Shown: positions 40,893-53,583, counted from the first letter of the stretch. The stretch is DNA of 64,000 nucleotides from Mortierella sp. BCC40632 (GCA_011634665.1 WAEK01000016.1:1216370-1280369); one strand, 5' to 3'. A program made the numbers and translations. The notes: generated by a model not told the origin, from the letters alone.

Positions 40893-42547
40893 ATGTTGCG
40901 ACTCTCAATTCTAGCCCGCTCATCTGCGCTGTCGACCAATGCATTTGCTCGTAGCTCGACACAGCGATTCATAGCTGCCAGTGCTGCTAATTCGCTTTAC
41001 ACCCGCCGCCATTCCAGCACCGCTACGCCGGCACCGGCTGGAGTGAAGCCCAACATCAAGTTGATAGCAGAGATCCGGAAGGCTATTGAGGGCGTTTCTA
41101 TGCTCAAAGCAAAGGAAGCCCTTATCCAGACGAATAACGACCTCGAGAAGGCCTTGGAGTGGGTTCGTGAGGATGAGCAGAAGGCTGGTATTAAGAAGGC
41201 TGAGAAGCTGAAGGATCGTCAGGCACTTGAAGGTCTTGTTGGTGTTGTCGTTGGCGAGTTGGGCACGAATGGAAATCGTGGAGCAATCGTTGAGGTAAGG
41301 AATTCTTTCCTGAAAGTTTATTGTTTCCCCAAACTGGTGTTAGGATGTGCTATAGGAATGCATCTAGCTCGTTGGAGGCTTCAAATCCAGGACATAGGAC
41401 TGGAACTCAGGATCCTCAGCCCATAAAATCAGATATATAGGACCAGACACTAGAAATCGGAAGTCGGGGGGGGGGTGTCAACATATTGGATGCTCGCGTT
41501 CATTGACATATTAGACACCTGCGATGAGATGAATATCAACTGCGAGCCATATCATCTGCCTGGACTTTAGATGGATACTCAAATACTCAACGCCGCCAAG
41601 CCATGTAGCCCAGATACACTGATCTCAAAACTGGAACAACCCAGCTGTGATTTCGACTCGCTGTTACTGCTTGTTACAGGCCCAGAGTGTTGTAGCAGAT
41701 AAGAAAAGAAAGAGTTTCTTTTCACAAACACCTCGCTTTCTGTATGACCTGTATTTAGGTTAACTGTGAGACGGATTTTGTATCACGGAACGATCTTTTC
41801 AAGAGCCTTGTCAGTCAAATTGCATCGACAGCACTACTAGTTGTGGACGGGCCTACCAAGGATTCGACAGACAGCGAAGGACTGGTGCATGATGTCTCGG
41901 TCACTGACTTGCTACAGGCACCCATCATGCCTGACCCGGCCGCTCAGGCAGCAGGTGATGCTAATGCCGCTCAGCATGAGATTGTCACTGTACAGGAATC
42001 GATTACTAGGATGATTGCCAAGTTGGGCGAGAATATTTCGCTCCGTCGATGCTCTGTTGTCAACATTCCAGAAAACCAACGTGGTCTGGTGCTTACGGGA
42101 GGAGCCACCCATGGAGGAGACAAGCACCCCCACGCTGGCAAAATAGGCGCACTTTCTGTCCTAACCCTTATTCCCAAGAAATCGGGAACGAAGGTTGTTC
42201 CTTCCACGGGCGTCACCACACTCTCTCGCCAGTTGACTCGTCATGTGATTGCATCGCCTTCAGTCTCCATTCACCAGGAGGACTGTAAGATCCCATTGGA
42301 GGTGTCTAACGGTGGTCATGCTCCGCCAGAGGAGGTGGACGCCTGGTTGGACGAGCGGGTATTAATGCGACAACCCTTCATCTTTGGAGGAGGAAAAGTA
42401 GAGCAAGTAATCGCTAAACTTGCCAAGGAAGATGGACTGAGGATTAAGGTTGTTAATGCGCTAAGATGGGAAAAGGGTGAGGGAATGGTGAAGGCTGAAT
42501 CCCCTGATTTTGCGGAGGAGGTGAGGCGACAGATCGAAAACAAGTAG
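40893..42547 (+). CDS. TSFM: Mitochondrial translation elongation factor EF-Ts
   Basis: Two exons, 40893-41294 and 41759-42547, join in phase 0 to give 396 aa. EF-Ts is the guanine-nucleotide exchange factor of EF-Tu. The N-terminus (MLRLSILARSSALSTNAFARSS) is a typical mitochondrial presequence. The UBA-like module follows (KAKEALIQTNNDLEKALEWVRE), and the exon junction falls just before the conserved VNCETDFVSRND motif that contacts EF-Tu. Two EF-Ts dimerisation-type subdomains follow, with a moderate insert. Length is somewhat above the bacterial 280-300 aa, as in other fungi. The 464-nt intron contains a run of nine Gs (about 41466-41474). Confidence 0.93.
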
Positions 42548-44101
42548 ATAAAGAGTCTCGTCGAGTGTTGTACAACAAAGGTAGACAAATGATCTAGATT
42601 CAGCAATAGTCATTGGCTGAACCTCAAGTCCTATCATGCAGGTTATTAAAGAGTGGTCTGTCTCTGTATCTTTGCCCCTTTCTCTCCTCTTCCCTGGTCC
42701 TTCTCAGCCTTTATTGCATGCTACACTTTGTGTACTGGTATTCGAAGCACGCGAAGGACTTCACTGACTTTCTTTTTTTTTCGGTATAACTCAAGGCAAG
42801 CGGGACTCAGTTTGATTCAGGGGCGGTCTTCAAGCCTTCCACTCACTGTGGATTAAGCTTGAAATCAAATGAGGAGAGGAGAGGTTGCTGTTCTTGAAAT
42901 TGGGTTTCGCCTCTGCCCCCCCTCCCCCTTCCCCAGGTCTTACCAGGGCATACCCAGAAGGACAAAAAAGGTAGAATGCACTGCGTAGTCAGCATTCCAG
43001 GAGAGCCGCTTTTGAGCCCTCAATGTCGACAGCCGAGCATCCAACAACCAAGTTACCAACTGTTCATGAATTTTGCCACGGAGAATAGGATCCAAAATGC
43101 AAGGAGCCTCCTCCTTTTCCTTACTCTTTCTCTCTCTTCGAATACTAAATGTCCCTATTTGTCTCATGTCGGGCTTGTACTCCAGAGTGTGAGAGAGCAC
43201 TTCCCCCTTGGGCAAAGCGACCTTTAGTCCGCGAACGCGTTCAATTTTTAAAAATACTCTCTCCAGAACTGACATTGAGACTCTCTGCATATTTCCAGTC
43301 ACAAGTTCAGTTCCTCGAGACCATTTCCTGTAGAGTCAGTTCTAGTCCAATGCCCAAGCATCTCCTCTTCTCATTTTATGTTCTTTATGTCTCCATGCTC
43401 TCGCACATTTCCCTGCGGGGCCGCTGTTTAGTCAATCCCGTTTATCATAAAACTAAAAGGAAGGCCTAGTAGCTCGCAAGCGGCCATACATGCTGCAGAT
43501 GGCCAGCGGGAGAGAGAGAGAATGTATGTGTGCATCTGTGTGTGTTCAAATGAGTGATGCGAAAGAGAAACGGGAGGGGCTACTCGCCCACCCGAGGCTA
43601 AAAGAACTGAGCAGTGGATCAAGAGGCAGGAGCTAGATGTAGTGACCAGAGTATTCATGGGACAAATGGCAAACGAGAAAAACAAGGAACACCACACAGG
43701 CTTTTTAATTACCATCCCTCGTTCCATCCTTGTCGTCCTTTTTTTTTTTTTTTTTTTTTCAGTTTTTCAAGGTTTTGCACCATCACTACCTGTCAAGATC
43801 TTTACGTATTCATTTGCTTTGCGGATCCCACATAGTAGGGCGTTGGCCATCTCTCTTTTTTAAACTGTTGGGTTTGCTACCTACTCAGCCGCACGCGCCA
43901 CACCAAAGCCTCGGCTTCTTTTTGCACGCATTACCCAACAATCCTTTCCACCTCTACGTTGGCTACCATCTGTGTACACAGCATTACCTCTTTCTACCTC
44001 CCAACGCCTTCACACGACGTCCACAGCACAGCACTTCGACAAGCATCCCCGCCTTCTCTCTCTCTCTCTCTCTCTCTCTCTAATCAGTCAGCCCTTGCCC
44101 G
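42548..44101. other. 1.5-kb intergenic region upstream of the disintegrin gene
   Basis: The left side is the EF-Ts 3' UTR. The middle (42,900-43,450) is mixed sequence with short open frames but no family motifs. The right side has a GA run (about 43511-43520), a T tract at 43740-43759 and a CT run (44056-44080) just before the signal-peptide exon, consistent with a pyrimidine-rich promoter and leader. Confidence 0.45.
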
Positions 44102-46902
<2,801 letters not shown>

Positions 46903-47402
46903 AGCCTTTAGTTGTTTGCCGCGGTGATTCTCATCGAACATTCGTTAGAGTCCAGTCACTCGTGTTTTCGATTCGAGCTATTGAGTTCAGATAAGGCCTC
47001 TGCATTTGATAGGAAATATTAGTTGTTATTTTTTTTTTTCCGTCTTGCTTTTTCATTTTTATACAGTACAATACAACACATACTTGATCTCATTGAAGAC
47101 AGGCTATGCAGGGAAACTACGATTGTTTTCTATCATTTTAGGCAAACAAAGCTTTGTGGGAGAGATGAAAAATTATTCCCTTTTGTCGAATTCTTGTGCC
47201 CTTGTGGTTCTATCAGTCACCGCCTTTCCTCTAACTACTCTAGTCTGCTTTAGGGGTCACCAGTCTGTTTGGTAGCAAGTGTGACAAGAAGGCTCATTGA
47301 GGCAAAAAAAAAAAGAAGGGCAAGAAAACAAAGGGCAAATGAGTGGGGAGTACGCGATCAAAGGAGCAATTAGAAAAAAGAGAAAGACTCTAGACCTAGG
47401 TG
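46903..47402. other. 3' flank of the disintegrin gene
   Basis: This AT-rich 3' region has a T tract near 47029-47040 and an A tract near 47303-47313. No gene is seen. It ends where the retroelement-rich block begins. Confidence 0.4.
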
Positions 47403-48720
47403 CTTTTTTTTTTTTTTTTTACATGGTAATCTGTTTCCGCTGGAAAAGCCATTAAAGTAGAAAAATTAAGCTAGCCCTGGCTACCGCCGTGCGGTGGCAA
47501 TCCCCCATCAAAACCTTTTAACTCGCGTAGCCCTTGGGCTCTGCGCTTTTAAAAAGCTGAGGAAAAAAATGTTACCGGAAAGGTATCCTCTCCATCCTTT
47601 CCATAGCCTCCAAATGTCGCCGTCCTGGTAGACTATCGAGCAGGGAGATATCAGCCGACACTGCGTCGCTCTGTGCTTCTGGACTATGTTGTTCTTGGTA
47701 ATCAACGAGAGGGGATCCACACTGACAGGCTTCAGCTGAGCATGTAAACTCATAGCCAACGCTCCAACTTTCTCTTGCCTCTTGATAGGGGCTTTTCTTC
47801 TTTCAGTCGGTGATCCCTCGGCGTGTCTCCCATGCCACAGTTACACTGCAGCGAACTTTCCAAGGCTCTTCAGTTGCCTGTTCCTTGGTAAAGCTGGCAA
47901 AACGGTGAGCGACTGATACTGCCACCTTCTTGGGCGCTACAAAGGGCCTTTTTCGTGTCTCGGCCCTAACTGTGGCGCCAGCCCACGACAAAGAGAGCCA
48001 AAGGCTCACATAGAGTGCAGGGGAGTCAATCCACTATTCTCGTGAGTGTCCACTAGGGTGGAGGCCTCATGGATGGAGTTTAGGCTTTCGGCAATGGCCT
48101 TGGTACTGGCTCTTCGCCATATGCGTGATCTTGGTGGACTCAAAACGGGCACGCCGTTTTTATGTCGTCTCTCAAAAGCCTCGATAGCCTCTTTGTTAGC
48201 TTTGCTAACCGTTCTCGAGCCCTAACTCATCGATCCTATGTACCGCCCCTTCCTATATTTCTTTTCTTTTGGCATTTCCTAGGTGGGCATTGTCTTCAAC
48301 TTCCACCTCACAAACTCTACATCATCCGTGTTGATGGCGAGCGTGCATCGCTTTTCCAGTAAGCTGCATTCCAAATGCCTTTTTGAGGTGATGGGTTCGT
48401 TGGCGTGTGTCCCCTGCACTGCTGAGAAAAGTATGGACCTTTCGCTTGTTGTTTATGATCGCAAGCATTAATGGCCAGTCCACCTCTTCCACCCTCGGTG
48501 CTGCTTTTTTCGCGCGTTTCTGTACCAACCAAGATTGATGCCTCTTTATCGTTTTCTGATGTTTTGGGAAATAGTAAACAACATCCTCGATATTTGACTT
48601 AACACATCTGGTGAACAGACTGAGCTCATCCTGTGCACTGAAGTCGACTCTCCATGCTTCCATACTACTCTATCAGAGAGAATGCTTCATCTATGGTCAC
48701 CATGACCTCGGGCCTATATG
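47403..48720 (-). mobile_element. LINE 3' fragment (copy Y) with poly(A) tail and broken ORF2 end
   Basis: Read on the minus strand, frameshifted pieces resemble the C-terminal end of a non-LTR retrotransposon polyprotein: W.VD.S.QDEL, VEEVDW, VHTFLSS..DTR, LKKAFGM..TGK. Then come a ...PKKVAVSVAHRF-type piece and DIWRLWKGWRGYLSGN. The non-coding end carries the hairpin GCCACCGC/GCGGT.GC and the terminus CCAGCGGAAACAGATTACC, followed by A20 (T tract at 47403-47422). Parts of these motifs are shared with copy X, so both come from one family. The copy is dead: it has many stops and frameshifts, and no RT domain is present. Confidence 0.7.
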
Positions 48721-48725
48721 ACCTC

Positions 48726-48727
<2 letters not shown>

Positions 48728-48760
<33 letters not shown>

Positions 48761-50455
48761 TCAGTTTCTGTTAAAATTACTACGTAGGCAAAGAACTAAT
48801 CTAAGGCCACCTCAGGCGGTGACAGTCTTCCCGTAGTCTTGTCGATTACACGTGGTCAATGACCCCGCGCAACGACTGCCGTCCCTCGTCAGGATGTTTG
48901 AAAGTTGGAAACAGGTTGGGTCACCGGAATGGGATCCACCCTATTCACTCCTTCATCACTAAACGTCACCTCTTTGCCAGACTGTCTAGCAAACGGGTAT
49001 CTGCTGCTTCCATGCTAGCTTGGGTCCCTGGACAACCTCCCCCTAGTGTCCTTCAAGAAGTGCTTCACATTGACATGCGCCAGGAGTGCAAGGGAAACCA
49101 TAGCCGTCACTCCACTTTGCTCTGGCTCCCTTATCTGGGCATCTTCTTTTCTCGAGCGGAGATTCCACTGAGCTGCTCCTACTCGATAGTCGCTTCGCAT
49201 CACTTCTTCTAAAGCACTTGTGTTGCGATCCATAAACCGATGCGATATTTCAGCTGCTACTACCTTTGTCACCTTGAAAAGAGTTTTCCAGATTTTGCTA
49301 AGTGTCGCTGGTGCAACGCCTCGACACAAAGAGCCAAAGGTCCAAGTACATTTTGGTAACACCCTACCATTGTATTGAGAGTCTAGTGGATATTCCGGAC
49401 TCTCCTGGATAAAATCGAGGCTCTTGGCCACCATTCTGGGCGGTGCACCTCTCCAGAACATCTGTCTAGGAGTCCTCAATCCCGGTATGTTGTTCTTTCT
49501 CTGCCTTTCGAATGATTCCTTGACTTCCCTGTTGGCTTCACTGACAGTTCTCCTCCCGCAGTCATCGATCCCCCCTTAGGGCCCCGCCCCCCATTCCACG
49601 TCTCTGTTCCTCTGTAGCTAGGCAGCTCCACACGTGGTTGATATCTTCAGCCTCATAGTCACGGAGCCTACACCGTCCTTCTGGGTATACTTCTTGGTGG
49701 CGAGAATACATTACTTTTCCCGTAGGCATCACACCAAAAAGCTTTCTCATCCTGTGGAATGACGTGTGTCTTTAGTGCTGCTGAGGAACGTGTGCACTTG
49801 TTGATTATGGTGGATAATCGGCAGTGTTGATCGCCAGTCTACGTCCTCCATGTTTGGCACAGCTCTCTCTGTTCCTGCGCACTTGGCCAACAGAATGAGC
49901 TCATCTTGTGAACTCATATCAACTTTCCAAGGCTTGGTCGCCTCTGTTGTCGCCATGACCTCGGACTAGTGTTTCTCATGAGTCGAAAAAAGCATCGACT
50001 CAACTCAACTCATGTTACACGAGTCGGGAGAAAGTTTGAACTCAACTCAACTCATGAGTTGAGTTGAGTTGAGTCGGTGAGTGAGTTGGTGAGTCGAGTT
50101 GAAGAACACTACCTCGGACCCATGAAACTTCTACCGCACTCTGTCTTTCCTGGAATACTTTTGCTACAACCGCCCAAAGCCCTGCCACGTTTGCTCTCTG
50201 CCGTCTCCTGGGTAGCGTCGAGGTTCTGTTATTTAGCAGATGTGTGAACTGATCCACAAACCCTTCGTTATCAAGCTCCACCTTGATATCCTGTTCTGGC
50301 GGGGTGACTACGATTGCTGCAAAGAGACCTAACAGTTCCGCTTTTATTGATGAAGCGCGACCATCCACCCAGCCACCAAAAGAGACTGGTTGTGGTCCAG
50401 AGGTATCCACCGCTGCACATGCTATTGCAGCCCTTGGTGTCCTTGCTATCTGATG
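48728..50455 (-). mobile_element. LINE 3' fragment (copy X) with RNase H remnant, Cys/His motif and poly(A) tail
   Basis: Minus-strand pieces in order: an RNase H-like segment (50410 down to about 50110: SSIKAELLGLFAAIVV and VELDNEGFVDQF); a palindromic ACTCA repeat; then W.VDMSSQDEL (49956), MEDVDW, VHTFLSSTKDTR; a Cys/His zinc-finger-like end (GRCRLRDYEAEDINHVWSC, 49680-49620); and ...FGSLCRG, shared with copy Y. It ends in a degraded 3' hairpin and an A tract (T at 48729-48756). RNase H followed by a C-terminal Cys/His motif is the layout of several LINE clades. It is interrupted and clearly inactive. Confidence 0.7.
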
Positions 50456-50462
50456 CTGACTC

Positions 50463-50625
50463 TTTTTTTTTTTTTTTTTTTTTTACCTTTTTTTTTTTAT
50501 TTAATAATCTGTTTCTGCTGGAAATAGCAATGTAGGCTAAGACTAAACTAAACTAGCCACGACCACCGCTCCTCGGTGGCAACCTTCCATAATACCATAA
50601 CAGCTCACGTCGCCGAAGTCCCATG
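50463..50625 (-). mobile_element. LINE 3'-end fragment (copy F)
   Basis: On the minus strand this is the same 3' UTR as copy A at 23602-23845. It has GACGTGAGCTGTTATGG, a hairpin with a changed loop, CTAGTTTAGTTTAGTCTTAGCC, CAGCAGAAACAGATT and then two A-rich tails (T tracts 50463-50484 and near 50488-50499). It abuts the 5' end of copy X, giving a head-to-tail arrangement. Confidence 0.7.
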
Positions 50626-50706
50626 CCTGGTCCTCTGCTATATCCTGAATGTTTTCCTATGTCCTGTTCTGTCCTACCTAGTCCTGGGACTGAGAGGCGG
50701 AAATTA

Positions 50707-50845
50707 CTTTTTTTTTTCTTTTTTTTTTTTTTTTTTATAACAATCTGTTTCCGCTGGAATAGCCGTGCAGGCAAAACTAAACTAAGAAAACCTAATCTAG
50801 CCCCGGCCACCGCTTTGCGGTGGCAACCCTCCATCAACGCCTCAG
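50707..50845 (-). mobile_element. LINE 3'-end fragment (copy G)
   Basis: On the minus strand it is nearly identical to the end of copy A: the perfect hairpin GCCACCGC-AAA-GCGGTGGC, CTAGATTAGGTTTTCTTAG, TGCCTGCACGGC and TTCCAGCGGAAACAGATTG, then a long A tract (T-rich 50708-50738). The close match to a copy 27 kb away points to recent spread of the family. Confidence 0.75.
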
Positions 50846-50905
50846 CGGATTGTTCAAGTCGGTTTTTTTTTTTTTTTTTTTTTTTTTTCGGATTGTTCAA
50901 GTCGG
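50846..50905 (-). repeat. Poly(A)-only insertion flanked by a 17-bp target-site duplication
   Basis: CGGATTGTTCAAGTCGG occurs at 50846-50862 and again, without mismatch, at 50889-50905. Between them lie exactly 26 T (A on the minus strand) and nothing else. Direct repeats of this length around an A tract are the mark of target-primed reverse transcription. Here the inserted cDNA would be just the tail. Confidence 0.75.
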
Positions 50906-51073
50906 AGAAATCTCCAAAGCTACATTGGTGCCCGTCAGCCCCGTTGCGTCTCCCAGTAACACAATGCGGCCATGCGGAGAGACGGAAAATATAACTATAG
51001 GTAAGAAAGAAGGATAAATATACTCGGTGAATTGCAATCCACGAATGTCATGTACATAGTTTCACCATAACTA

Positions 51074-51948
51074 TGTAATAAGAAAATCTGGCTACGTGGT
51101 CTTAAGAGATAGTGTGATTTGGAGATGGTAGGAAGGTGAAGGTGGGAAGGTGGGGAGTGTGGCAAGAGAAGTATTTGTAAGATTTTGATATGGGTTGCTA
51201 ACCGAGGTTTTTATTAAGCGAAGCTCTTGGCTTAAATAGAAGAAGGGGGGGGTGGACATGGATGGGTCTGGGCTAGGGGAGTGTATTGGTTAGGGGAATA
51301 TCGTGTGGTGCCATGGTCAGGATGTCTTTGGGGCTATTGGTTTTTTTTTTTTTATTCTAGTTATGCCTCTGATTATGTTTATCCTTTGCTACTAACAAAC
51401 TGACTTGAACAGGCGACCGACGTTTCTTGGTAAGCGGCAAGCACAGGGGTAAATAACTGCTGTATGGCTGGATCGACTTGAAAACTCCTTGAATTCTTGA
51501 TTCTTGAGTTTGTATTTTTCGCAAAGGGAATCTCAGCGTTACTTTCGTCCCGCTCGGCATATCCGACGGGTTCACCACCCGGGGTTGTTGAGGGTTAAAC
51601 CTACATATCGGACACAGTCCGAAACACTAAGTCCAACTGTAGGGGGAGGCCCACTCTCCCGTCCCACGGCCCATAATGACCATCATCATCATGCACGAAG
51701 ATGAAAATGTGCTGCCTCGGGTATGAACCGAAGACCTCTAGATTGAGTGGTGGAAGCTTTACCAACTAAGGAAGGCTCGCCCGCCCTTCTTCGGGACTAT
51801 TGGGGTGGTGCGGGGACTGTAGGGGCTAGGGGTTGGGTACCGGGGCGGCGACACTAGGCGTGGTCGACTAGCCTAGGTCTGGTCAAGGATACGGTGACGT
51901 CATGGAGTCGATGCGGCTTACGGACGATACGCACTCAACCTCCCGACA
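51074..51948 (-). repeat. Solo LTR 1, split by a SINE
   Basis: It starts TGTAATAAG and ends CCGACA. Apart from the inserted segment 51341-51803 it is about 412 bp and closely matches solo LTR 2. On the minus strand it carries a TATTTAAG TATA-like site followed by AATAAA, the usual LTR promoter and polyadenylation layout. It is flanked on both sides by ACTA (51070-51073 and 51949-51952). Confidence 0.65.
51341..51787 (-). mobile_element. tRNA-derived SINE with poly(A) tail
   Basis: This 447-bp insertion interrupts solo LTR 1. It is flanked by an imperfect 16-bp duplication of LTR sequence (TCTTTGGGGCTATTGG at 51325-51340; TCTTCGGGACTATTGG at 51788-51803), while the uninterrupted LTR 2 has one copy. 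On the minus strand its 5' head is tRNA-like, with an A-box-like TTAGTTGGTAAAGC and a B-box-like GGTTCATACCC. A unique body follows, then an A tract (T at 51341-51353). A tRNA head, unrelated body, A tail and duplication of this length together define a SINE. Confidence 0.7.
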
Positions 51949-51952
51949 ACTA

Positions 51953-52368
51953 TGTAACAAGAAAATCTGGCTACGTGGTCTTAAGATATAGTGTGATTTG
52001 AAGATAGTGGGATGGAGAGGGATGGGAAGGTGGGAAGTGTGGCAAGAGAAGTATTTGTAAGATTTTGATATGGGTTGCTAACCGAGGTTTTTATTAAGCG
52101 AAGCTCTTGGCTTAAATAGAAGAGGGGGGGGGTGGACATGGATGGGTCTGGGCTAGGGGAGTGTATTGGTTAGGGGAATATCGTGTGGTGCCATGGTCAG
52201 GATGTCTTCGGGGCTATTGGGGTGGTGCGGGGACTGTAGGGGCTAGGGGTTGGGTACCGGGGCGGCGACACTAGACGTGGTCGAGGCTGGCCTAGGTCTG
52301 CGTCTAGGATACGGTGACGTCATGGAGTCGATGCGGCTTACGGACGACACGCACTCGACCTCCCGACA
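51953..52368 (-). repeat. Solo LTR 2, adjacent to tRNA-Ser
   Basis: This 416-bp repeat starts TGTAACAAG and ends CCGACA, and is a close copy of solo LTR 1. Flanking ACTA tetramers are at 51949-51952 and 52369-52372. No internal domain lies between the two LTRs, only one ACTA. The right end is 12 bp from the 5' end of tRNA-Ser(CGA). Confidence 0.7.
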
Positions 52369-52380
52369 ACTAAGAATTAA

Positions 52381-52461
52381 GTCAATATGGCCGAGCGGTT
52401 AAGGCGTATGACTCGAAATCATATGGGATCTCCCGCGCAGGTTCAAATCCTGCTGTTGACG
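52381..52461 (+). tRNA. tRNA-Ser(CGA)
   Basis: A complete class II tRNA. Acceptor stem GTCAATA/TGTTGAC has one T-G pair, and the D stem is GCC/GGC. The anticodon stem TATGA/TCATA closes loop CTCGAAA, giving anticodon CGA. The long variable arm GGGATCTCCC is typical of serine, and the T arm is GCAGG-TTCAAAT-CCTGC. There is no intron. A T5 run about 6 nt after the end is the Pol III terminator. Confidence 0.96.
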
Positions 52462-52949
52462 CAATATTTTTATTTTGTCCTTTTTTTTTTTTTTTTTTTA
52501 CAGGCCCCGTTAGGGGGACAAAGCTAAACTTCGGGACTCCCGAACGTTAGTTATCGTTCGGGACTGTCATTTTGCCACTTAAAATTCGGGCTGCCACGTC
52601 ATAAAATTCGGGATTGTAAACTTCGGGAGCAATTTACATCTTTCGTGTCTACGTGTTCTTGCTTTCGTTATTTTTTTTTTTACGCGGGTTTCCTGCGATG
52701 CTCTGGCTGCCAGTGCGACTTTGTGCACTCCCAGGGTGATAGTGCAGGTCCCAGGTAACGATTATGGGCTCTCAAACAAAAAAAAAGTAACGGACAAAAC
52801 AAACAAAAAAAAAAAAAAAAAACAACAACAACTGTGAAGAATAAAACAAAAAAAAAAAACTAAAAAGCCATCAACCGATGGGTTTAGAAGCGAAAGATAG
52901 GCTAGGAGGTTGGAGAGACGCAGGTTAAAAAAACTAGCAACCCATTGAT

Positions 52950-53135
52950 GGACTCTGTTAGGCGAGGCGAGCCACAGGAGGTCTAACAAAGAAGGGAGTG
53001 GCAGGAAAAGATGATCTTTATTGGTGGTAGGTGAAGGGACTATTTATACATGTGAGTGAGGTGGACCTTTTAAGTTATAGGGGTGGGAGTGGACATGACC
53101 TCAAAGGTTAAAGGGGTGGTGTCATGTCCTATTAA
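52950..53135 (-). repeat. Possible solo LTR of a third family
   Basis: On the minus strand, TATAAATAGT is followed about 20 nt later by CCAATAAAGATC. This is the same TATA-then-AATAAA spacing as in the chromovirus LTRs beside it, and a purine-rich AAGAGGAGAG precedes it. The ends cannot be fixed from one copy. Confidence 0.3.
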
Positions 53136-53335
53136 CTCTCCTCTTACTATAGGATCGCGGGCAAGTATCCTCCATCGGCAGATGGAGGAAAAAAGGTTGT
53201 GTTATACTTTCCGAAGTGCGCGAGCACTTGGAAAGGATGAAGTTTATTATTTTCGAGCAAGAACAAAAATCTAGTATAAAAGGGCGCAATAGGCGCATTG
53301 TCACGTACCTAGGCGAATGAACCTGTCTATAGGAT

Positions 53336-53357
53336 CCTCATTCCTAAAGGAATGAGG
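53336..53357. repeat. Perfect 10-bp inverted repeat (hairpin)
   Basis: CCTCATTCCT and its exact complement AGGAATGAGG are separated by two A, so a tight hairpin can form. It lies about 45 bp from the chromovirus LTR end. Confidence 0.6.
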
Positions 53358-53400
53358 AATGAGGAAAAGAATAGATTGAGACGGAGCTCTGATGAGCTCC

Positions 53401-53583
53401 TGCAACAGTCAGAGGCCAGGGAGTCTTTGGTTTGGGCAGTTTATTGCTAAAGATTAAAGTAATGAGAAAGCTAACTATTTATACAAGTGGTTTGGTGGCA
53501 AATGGAAGGGGGCGCGGCAGTGGTGGCAACTGGACAGTCACAAATAGTGGCAAAGGGCGCAGCTTGAAGAGGACACTGTCGCA
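53401..53583 (-). repeat. Chromovirus copy 1, 3' LTR (LTR a)
   Basis: 183 bp, TGCAACAG...GTCGCA on the plus strand, that is TG...CA on both strands. On the minus strand it contains TATAAATAG and, about 30 nt on, CAATAAAC. It is almost identical to LTR c and the visible part of LTR d, but not to its partner LTR b. Confidence 0.85.

Larger units (their letters stand above)
52462..53400. other. Repeat-rich spacer between tRNA-Ser and the chromoviruses
   Basis: This region holds an 18-T tract (52482-52499), a block of five TTCGGG motifs with two small inverted repeats (52530-52630), A tracts (about 52780-52860), an LTR-like segment at about 52950-53135 and a perfect 10-bp hairpin (53336-53357). 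No intact gene is seen. Confidence 0.45.

Noticed and set aside
51706..51788. A functional minus-strand tRNA gene
   Set aside because: D- and T-arm sequences are tRNA-like, but the acceptor ends do not pair and the anticodon arm is poor. It is the head of the SINE.
51074..52368. A complete LTR retrotransposon between the two 416-bp LTRs
   Set aside because: Once the SINE is removed, only ACTA lies between the LTRs, so no internal domain exists.
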